A stretch of 38,474 nucleotides of DNA from VRUB01 sp046758085 (lineage in GTDB: Bacteria > Pseudomonadota > Gammaproteobacteria > Acidiferrobacterales > SPGG2), in contig JBHHZP010000013.1 of NCBI GenBank assembly GCA_046758085.1, positions 1-38,474 on the forward strand, given 5' to 3'. The stretch's first letter is position 1. Each line of letters opens with the position of its first letter. Shown here piece by piece: positions 33,497-38,474 of this stretch. A model generated the notes under the pieces. The model ran no database searches, was not told the origin of the DNA, and was given only the letters and a program-made list of their open reading frames with translations. The position numbers and the translations under genes were made by a program.

Positions 33497-34921
33497 ATGG
33501 AGTTCTGGTCCTTTCCGCCCCGTTACGACCGCGACTACCTGCCCGACCCGACGAGCCGATACTGGTTCCGGGAACGCGAGACCATGGCACCCGGCGTGCG
33601 TGAGACGGCAATCGCCCGGCGCCTGCGCACGGTCATGCGCTATGCCTATGAAAACGCCCCCTTCTATCGCCAGAAATGGGATGACACGGGTATTCATCCC
33701 GACGACGTGCACTCGCTCGAGGACTTCGAGCGAGTGCCGGTCGTCACCAAGCGAGAGCTGCGCGCGGCACAAGCGCGCGCCGCGCCATTCGGCGATTACC
33801 TGTGCATCCCCGACGGGGAGGTTCACCACATCCACGGCACCGGCGGCACCACCGGCCGTCCTACCGCCTTCGCGATCGGACGCCACGACTGGGAAACGAT
33901 CGCCGAAAACCATGCGCGGGTCATGTGGGGCATGGGCCTTCGACCCGGCGATATCGTGTTCATTGCCGCCATCTTCAGTCTGTACATGGGATCATGGGGG
34001 ACCTTGCGCGGCGCCGAGCGTCTGGGTGCCAAGTGCTTTCCGTTCGGCGCCGGCGTAGCCGGCATGACCGCGCGCGCTGCTGGCTGGTTGCAGTCGATGC
34101 GGCCGACAGCGTTTTACAGTACGCCTTCTTACGCATTGCACCTGGCCGAGGTGGCACAGGCCGAAGGCATCGACCCGCACGAGTTCAACCTCAAGCTGAT
34201 GTTCTTCTCCGGCGAGCCTGGCGCCTCCATTCCGGGCATTCGCGCCCGCATCGAACAGGCGTTCGGCGCGCGCGTAATCGACTGCGGCTCGATGGCCGAG
34301 ATAACGCCCTGGATGAACGCCGCCGGCAGCTGGGAAACATGCGAAGGCATGCTGCTGTGGCAGGACATCGTCTACACCGAGGTGTGCGACCCGAAGACCC
34401 ATCTCCGTGTTCCGTACGGCAACCGCGGCACGCCCGTGTACACGCATCTCGAACGTACGTCCCAGCCGATGATTCGGCTGCTCTCCGGTGACCTCACTCA
34501 TTGGGTAAGCGAACCGACACCGTGCGGACGGACCTACCCTCGATTGCCCAAAGGCATATACGGGCGCATCGATGATATGTTCACGATCCGCGGTGAGAAC
34601 ATCTACCCGAGCGAGATCGATGCGGTGCTCAACAAGATCCCGGATTACGGTGGCGAGCACCGTATCATCATCACCCGCGAGCAGGCGATGGACGAGCTTG
34701 TGGTGCGTATGGAGGGGAGGCCCGAGGTCTACGCCGCCGGGGAGAACGGCATCGCCGCACTGCAGCGAACAACCGAGAATGATCTGCGGAACGCCCTGGG
34801 CATACGTGCCAAGGTACAGGTGGTACCCCTCAACTCGATCCCGCGAACCGATTTCAAGGCGCGGCGAGTGGTCGATGATCGTGATCTGTTCCGATCGCTT
34901 AATCAGGAGTTAGACTCTTAA
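33497..34921 (+). CDS. Acyl-CoA ligase, phenylacetate-CoA ligase-like (probable 2-hydroxyisobutyrate-CoA ligase)
   Basis: A 474-aa AMP-forming ligase of the PaaK type. It shows the P-loop HGTGGTTGRP (residues 113-122), PSYALHLAEVA, GSMAEITP (the YGMTE-like motif), a GRIDDMFTIRGENIYPSEID hinge region and the catalytic Lys454 in PRTDFKARR. It lies 29 bp after the B12-binding subunit gene and 4 bp before the G-protein gene. In such mutase operons this enzyme makes the CoA ester that the mutase rearranges; with the Ile/Asp-type mutase here the likely acid is 2-hydroxyisobutyrate or a similar branched hydroxy acid (inference). Confidence 0.85.
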   Translation: MEFWSFPPRYDRDYLPDPTSRYWFRERETMAPGVRETAIARRLRTVMRYAYENAPFYRQKWDDTGIHPDDVHSLEDFERVPVVTKRELRAAQARAAPFGDYLCIPDGEVHHIHGTGGTTGRPTAFAIGRHDWETIAENHARVMWGMGLRPGDIVFIAAIFSLYMGSWGTLRGAERLGAKCFPFGAGVAGMTARAAGWLQSMRPTAFYSTPSYALHLAEVAQAEGIDPHEFNLKLMFFSGEPGASIPGIRARIEQAFGARVIDCGSMAEITPWMNAAGSWETCEGMLLWQDIVYTEVCDPKTHLRVPYGNRGTPVYTHLERTSQPMIRLLSGDLTHWVSEPTPCGRTYPRLPKGIYGRIDDMFTIRGENIYPSEIDAVLNKIPDYGGEHRIIITREQAMDELVVRMEGRPEVYAAGENGIAALQRTTENDLRNALGIRAKVQVVPLNSIPRTDFKARRVVDDRDLFRSLNQELDS

Positions 34922-34925
34922 GCCG

Positions 34926-35921
34926 ATGGTCACAGCCAAGCCCTCGCTCGAACTGGTCGCGGAGGTGCTCAACGGGCATCCCCGCAGTATCTCCCGGCTG
35001 ATCTCGCGGGTGGAGGCGCGTGATCCGGAGTGCCGCCCGGCGCTGGCGCAGATCTACGAACATACCGGCCGCGCCCATCTGGTCGGGATCACCGGTGTCC
35101 CCGGGAGCGGCAAGTCCACGCTGGTGCGCGAACTCGCGCTCGCCGCGCGCAAGACCGGCCGCACCATCGGCATTATCGCCATCGATCCGTCGAGCCCCTT
35201 TTCCGGCGGTGCGATTCTGGGCGATCGCATTCGCATGAACGAGCTCACCGGCGACCCGGGAATATTCATCCGCAGCATGGCGACGCGTGGTGCGCTCGGC
35301 GGGCTCGCACGCGCCAGCCTGGATGCGGTCGACCTGCTCGATGCCGCCGGGTTCGACATGATTCTGCTCGAGACCGTCGGCGTCGGCCAGGACGAGGTGG
35401 ACATTGTGCAGGCGGCGCACACGACGGTGGTGGTCTCGGCACCGGGACTGGGCGATGACGTGCAGGCGATGAAGGCCGGCATCCTGGAGATCTCCGACAT
35501 TCACGTCGTCAGCAAATGTGACCGCGCCGACGCGAACAAGACGGTCACCGATCTTAAGGCAATGCTCAGTCTCGGGCTGCGCATGAACTCGACTATTCGC
35601 TGGCGACCGCCGGTCGTGCGCACCAGCGCCGAAATCAAGGAAGGCATCGACGAACTACTCGCCGCTATCGATCGCCACCGCGAACATCTGCAGCAAAGCG
35701 GAGAGTTGGCGCAGCGGCGTCGACGCACGGCGGAGATGCGTATGTTGAAGACGGCAGAAGATATTCTACGCGCACGCTTCATCGGCCGTGACGACGACAT
35801 CGTGGTCAATCTGGTAGAGCGCGTGATCACGCGCGCGCTTGACCCTTACACGGCAGCACTGAATCTTTTGACTATCCTTGACGAAGGTAAAAGCGATGAC
35901 GGTGCAAAAAAACGACCTTGA
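34926..35921 (+). CDS. meaB: MeaB-family GTPase chaperone of the B12-dependent mutase
   Basis: A 331-aa P-loop GTPase of the MeaB/ArgK family, which protects and reloads adenosylcobalamin-dependent mutases. Walker A GVPGSGKST is at residues 57-65, with IDPSSPFSGGAILGDRIRM, ETVGVGQDEVDI (switch region) and the guanine motif SKCDRAD (the usual NKxD as SKxD). Similar to the MeaH protein of hydroxyisobutyryl-CoA mutase clusters. It starts 4 bp after the ligase stop and overlaps the large-subunit gene by 26 nt, fitting coupled synthesis of chaperone and mutase. Confidence 0.9.
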   Translation: MVTAKPSLELVAEVLNGHPRSISRLISRVEARDPECRPALAQIYEHTGRAHLVGITGVPGSGKSTLVRELALAARKTGRTIGIIAIDPSSPFSGGAILGDRIRMNELTGDPGIFIRSMATRGALGGLARASLDAVDLLDAAGFDMILLETVGVGQDEVDIVQAAHTTVVVSAPGLGDDVQAMKAGILEISDIHVVSKCDRADANKTVTDLKAMLSLGLRMNSTIRWRPPVVRTSAEIKEGIDELLAAIDRHREHLQQSGELAQRRRRTAEMRMLKTAEDILRARFIGRDDDIVVNLVERVITRALDPYTAALNLLTILDEGKSDDGAKKRP

Positions 35922-37596
35922 CGCATCGACACTCGAGCGGTTGACGCGCACCCTGACCGAGTGGGAGCAAAACGAGCTGGCATCGTTTCTTGCGCGCCAA
36001 CCCGAGACCAAGGAGCGCTACGACACGGCGTCGGGGTTGCCGCTGAAACGAGTATACACCGCACTCGATATCAATGAGACGCCGCTCGGGGACATCGGTC
36101 TGCCGGGCCGCTATCCGTTCACGCGCGGTCCCTATCCGACCATGTACCGCGGTCGACTATGGACCATGCGGCAGATCGCCGGCTTCGGGACCGCGGCCGA
36201 TACCAACCAGCGTTTCAAGTACCTGATTTCCCAAGGGCAGACCGGGCTCTCGGTCGATTTCGACATGCCGACCTTGATGGGCTACGACTCGGATCACGCT
36301 ATGAGCGTGGGCGAGGTCGGACGCGAGGGGGTCGCTATCGACGTGCTCGATGACATGGAGGCGCTGTTCGACGGCATCGATCTCACCAAGATCTCCGTGT
36401 CCATGACCATCAACCCGAGCGCATGGATCTTGTTCGCCATGTACATCGCGCTTGCGCAAAGTCGCGGTTACGACTTGCACCAGCTTTCGGGGACCATACA
36501 GAACGACATTCTCAAAGAGTACATCGCCCAGAAAGAGTGGGTTTTTCCGGTGCGGCCGTCCGTGCGCATCGTGCGTGACTGCATTACCTACGGCGCGGCA
36601 AACATGCGCCGTTACAATCCGGTTAACATCTCCGGCTATCACATATCCGAGGCCGGTGCGACGGCGGTGCAGGAAGCGGCCTTCACCATGGCCAATGCGA
36701 TCGCCTACGTCGAAGAAGTCGTCAAGGCCGGCGTCGATGTCGATGCATTCGCACCGCGTTTGTCCTATTACTTTGTCAGTCAGGCGGATTTTTTCGAGGA
36801 GATTGCCAAGTTCCGAGCGGTCCGGCGCGTCTACGCGAAGATAATGAAAAAGCGCTTCGGCGCGACTAAGCCCGAGTCCATGCGTCTGCGATTTCACTCA
36901 CAAACCGCGGCCGCGACCTTGACCAAGCCACAATACACGGTCAATGTGGTGCGCACCGCGTTGCAGGCGCTGGCTGCCGTACTGGGCGGTGCCCAGAGCC
37001 TGCATACCAACGGGCTCGACGAGGCATTCGCCATCCCCACCGAGGAGGCCATGAAGCTTGCCCTGCGCACACAGCAGGTCATTGCCGATGAGAGCAACGT
37101 CACCTCTGTAATAGATCCCTTGGGCGGCTCGTATTACGTGGAGAGTCTGACCACCCGGATGGAGCAAGAGATCTTCAAAATACTCGAGCAGGTCGAGGCC
37201 ATGGGGGGCACCCTGAACGCAATCGAGGACGGTTGGTTTCAGAAAGGGATCGCCGACTCCGCTTACGAGTTTGCCAGACGCAAGGCCAACGGAGAGCGAG
37301 TCGTAATTGGTGTAAACAAGTACGTCGAGCCAGACGAAAAACTTGAGGTTGAGATACATCCGTATGATCCCGCTACCGAGCGACGCCAGATCGTGAACCT
37401 CCAGCGCGTCAGGCAGGAACGCGATCAAGAGCGGGTAACGGCCTTGCTCGAACAGCTCAAGCAGGTCGCGCGAGACGAATCGGCGAATATCATGCCGATC
37501 ACCATCGAGCTGGTGCAAGCGCGCGCCACCATGGGTGACATTATCGAAACGCTTAAAGCAGTCTGGGGTACATACCGTGAGACACCGGTGATTTGA
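35896..37596 (+). CDS. hcmA: 2-hydroxyisobutyryl-CoA-type mutase, large subunit
   Basis: A 566-aa catalytic TIM-barrel subunit of an adenosylcobalamin-dependent acyl-CoA mutase, without its own B12 domain. Family blocks: RGPYPTMYRGRLWTMRQ, GTIQNDILKE, SGYHISEAGA, RLRFHSQTAA and QSLHTNGLDEA. Substrate-deciding residues: the MCM Tyr89 position is Ile94 (TMRQIAGF) and the MCM Ala116 position is Asp121 (SVDFDMPT). Ile and Asp at these sites mark 2-hydroxyisobutyryl-CoA mutase (HcmA Ile90/Asp117), which yields 3-hydroxybutyryl-CoA; methylmalonyl-, isobutyryl- and ethylmalonyl-CoA mutases differ. The ATG at 35896 has AAGG 8 nt upstream, and 566 aa is the usual HcmA length. Confidence 0.88.
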   Translation: MTVQKNDLDASTLERLTRTLTEWEQNELASFLARQPETKERYDTASGLPLKRVYTALDINETPLGDIGLPGRYPFTRGPYPTMYRGRLWTMRQIAGFGTAADTNQRFKYLISQGQTGLSVDFDMPTLMGYDSDHAMSVGEVGREGVAIDVLDDMEALFDGIDLTKISVSMTINPSAWILFAMYIALAQSRGYDLHQLSGTIQNDILKEYIAQKEWVFPVRPSVRIVRDCITYGAANMRRYNPVNISGYHISEAGATAVQEAAFTMANAIAYVEEVVKAGVDVDAFAPRLSYYFVSQADFFEEIAKFRAVRRVYAKIMKKRFGATKPESMRLRFHSQTAAATLTKPQYTVNVVRTALQALAAVLGGAQSLHTNGLDEAFAIPTEEAMKLALRTQQVIADESNVTSVIDPLGGSYYVESLTTRMEQEIFKILEQVEAMGGTLNAIEDGWFQKGIADSAYEFARRKANGERVVIGVNKYVEPDEKLEVEIHPYDPATERRQIVNLQRVRQERDQERVTALLEQLKQVARDESANIMPITIELVQARATMGDIIETLKAVWGTYRETPVI

Positions 37597-37616
37597 GCGG
37601 ATGCAGATCCATCCGC
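37597..37616 (+). other. Intercistronic hairpin after the mutase large-subunit gene
   Basis: GCGGATG-CAGATC-CATCCGC, a perfect 7-bp stem starting at the base after the mutase stop codon. No U-run follows, so it is more likely a transcript-stabilising or attenuating element than a full terminator. Confidence 0.4.
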
Positions 37617-37665
37617 AGTCTCCGGCGCCAAACGATTTTGACCACCAACAGTTGGAGGGACTCTT

Positions 37666-38358
37666 ATGCCTGACGTAATTATCAGCGGCAGTGAGGGGAA
37701 TTTTTCCGCCTATCTCGCCACGCCGGCCAGCAGCGAGGGGCCCGGCATTGTCTTGATCCAGGAGATTTTCGGTGTCAATAAAGTGATGCGCGACATTGCT
37801 GGCCAACACACAGCCAATGGCTATTTAGCGTTGTGCCCGGATCTGTTCTGGCGCCAGGAACCCGGGATTCAGTTGACCGATCAGACCGACGAAGAATGGC
37901 AAAAGGCCTTTGCGTTGTATCAGGATTTTGATCCAGATAAGGGTGTCGACGACCTGATTGCGGCACTTGATCACCTCCGAGCACTCGATGGCTGCAGCGG
38001 AAGGGTGGGCACCGTAGGTTTCTGTCTTGGGGGAAAGCTCGCCTACATGATGGCGACACGCTCGAACGCGGACTGCAACGTCAGTTATTACGGCGTGGCT
38101 ATCGAGACCCTACTCCACGAGGCAGCGAACATCACACGCCCGCTGTTGTTACACATTGCCGAAGAAGACGAGTTCGTACCGAAGGAAGCGCAGGCGCAAA
38201 TCAAGGCAGCGCTGGCGACCAACCCGCATGTAACCATCCACAGCTATCCTGGTGTGGGCCACGCCTTCGCCCGGGTAGGCGGGAAACACTACGACAAGAC
38301 CGCGGCCAATACCGCCAATCAACGCACAGCAGCATTTTTCGGACAACATCTGCGTTAA
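37666..38358 (+). CDS. Dienelactone hydrolase family protein
   Basis: A 230-aa alpha/beta-hydrolase of the dienelactone hydrolase family. The catalytic triad is visible: Cys120 in GFCLGG, Asp168 in EEDEFVP and His199 in GVGHAF; Glu33 in IQEIFG is the residue that holds the cysteine in check in DLH. The natural substrate may be a lactone or thioester, not necessarily dienelactone. A good GGAGG ribosome binding site is present. It lies 69 bp after the mutase gene on the same strand and may serve the same catabolic pathway (inference). The remaining 38359-38474 shows no gene. Confidence 0.87.
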   Translation: MPDVIISGSEGNFSAYLATPASSEGPGIVLIQEIFGVNKVMRDIAGQHTANGYLALCPDLFWRQEPGIQLTDQTDEEWQKAFALYQDFDPDKGVDDLIAALDHLRALDGCSGRVGTVGFCLGGKLAYMMATRSNADCNVSYYGVAIETLLHEAANITRPLLLHIAEEDEFVPKEAQAQIKAALATNPHVTIHSYPGVGHAFARVGGKHYDKTAANTANQRTAAFFGQHLR

Positions 38359-38474
38359 CACAAGCAGCTCACCACAGAGAGCACAGAAACCACAGAACAA
38401 GAAGCGGTCTTGAAAGAGTTTTTAGCAATCGAGCGAAGTTGCAACGCATATAGCAATGCGAGTGTTGGCGACGG

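Noticed and set aside
1..38474. CRISPR arrays, tRNA or rRNA genes, prophage genes
   Set aside because: No regularly spaced repeats, cloverleaf or rRNA blocks, integrase or phage structural genes were seen; the only mobile traces are the IS3 remnant and the MITE-like repeat.

Overview
This 38.5 kb window is most likely from a gammaproteobacterium of moderately high GC content. The evidence is two QseB/PmrA- and OmpR-type two-component systems, lipid A-type glycosyltransferases, CysB, a proteobacterial ZTP riboswitch in front of glyA, and the gene set around a 'thermostable hemolysin' family protein. The species cannot be named from the sequence. No tRNA, rRNA or CRISPR array was seen.

Layout. 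Positions 1-291 hold the start of a lipoprotein gene that runs off the left edge. Positions 292-1049 have no gene but hold a strikingly folded GC-rich segment (about 511-780), a candidate structured RNA. A small unknown ORF follows, then glyA (minus strand) under a ZTP riboswitch, a GFA-family zinc protein, a 6-phosphogluconate-dehydrogenase-like oxidoreductase, an EEP-family phosphatase/nuclease, and a large D-2-hydroxyacid dehydrogenase (FAD plus Fe-S) divergent from a tartrate/D-malate dehydrogenase. An EamA transporter, a first two-component system (10810-12739) and an IS3-type transposase remnant come next.

Positions 13494-17140 are a tight envelope-modification operon: a PEMT/ICMT-fold methyltransferase, an ArnC-like glycosyltransferase, a free-standing lipid A biosynthesis N-terminal domain protein and an ArnT-like glycosyltransferase. 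Three direct repeats with an 11-bp period lie upstream of it.

Positions 17241-23481, all minus strand, are the most interesting part. A four-gene, translationally coupled operon encodes a T_hemolysin-family protein, an AMP-forming acyl ligase whose A10 lysine is replaced, a heme-oxygenase-like diiron oxidase and an SDR. A QseBC/PmrAB-like two-component system follows on the same strand. A PmrA/QseB-type box sits in front of the operon and a second one lies upstream of the neighbouring methyltransferase gene. I read this as a regulated pathway for an acyl-derived small molecule or lipid whose product is unknown.

Positions 24613-32702 are a sulfur-assimilation-like minus-strand block: siroheme sulfite/nitrite reductase, an unknown protein, a giant FAD/FNR/Fe-S oxidoreductase and cysB. 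No cysJ is present.

Positions 33021-37596 are a B12-dependent mutase operon: B12-binding small subunit, acyl-CoA ligase, MeaB-type G-protein and large subunit. The large subunit carries the Ile and Asp that mark 2-hydroxyisobutyryl-CoA mutase rather than methylmalonyl-CoA mutase. A dienelactone hydrolase ends the window.
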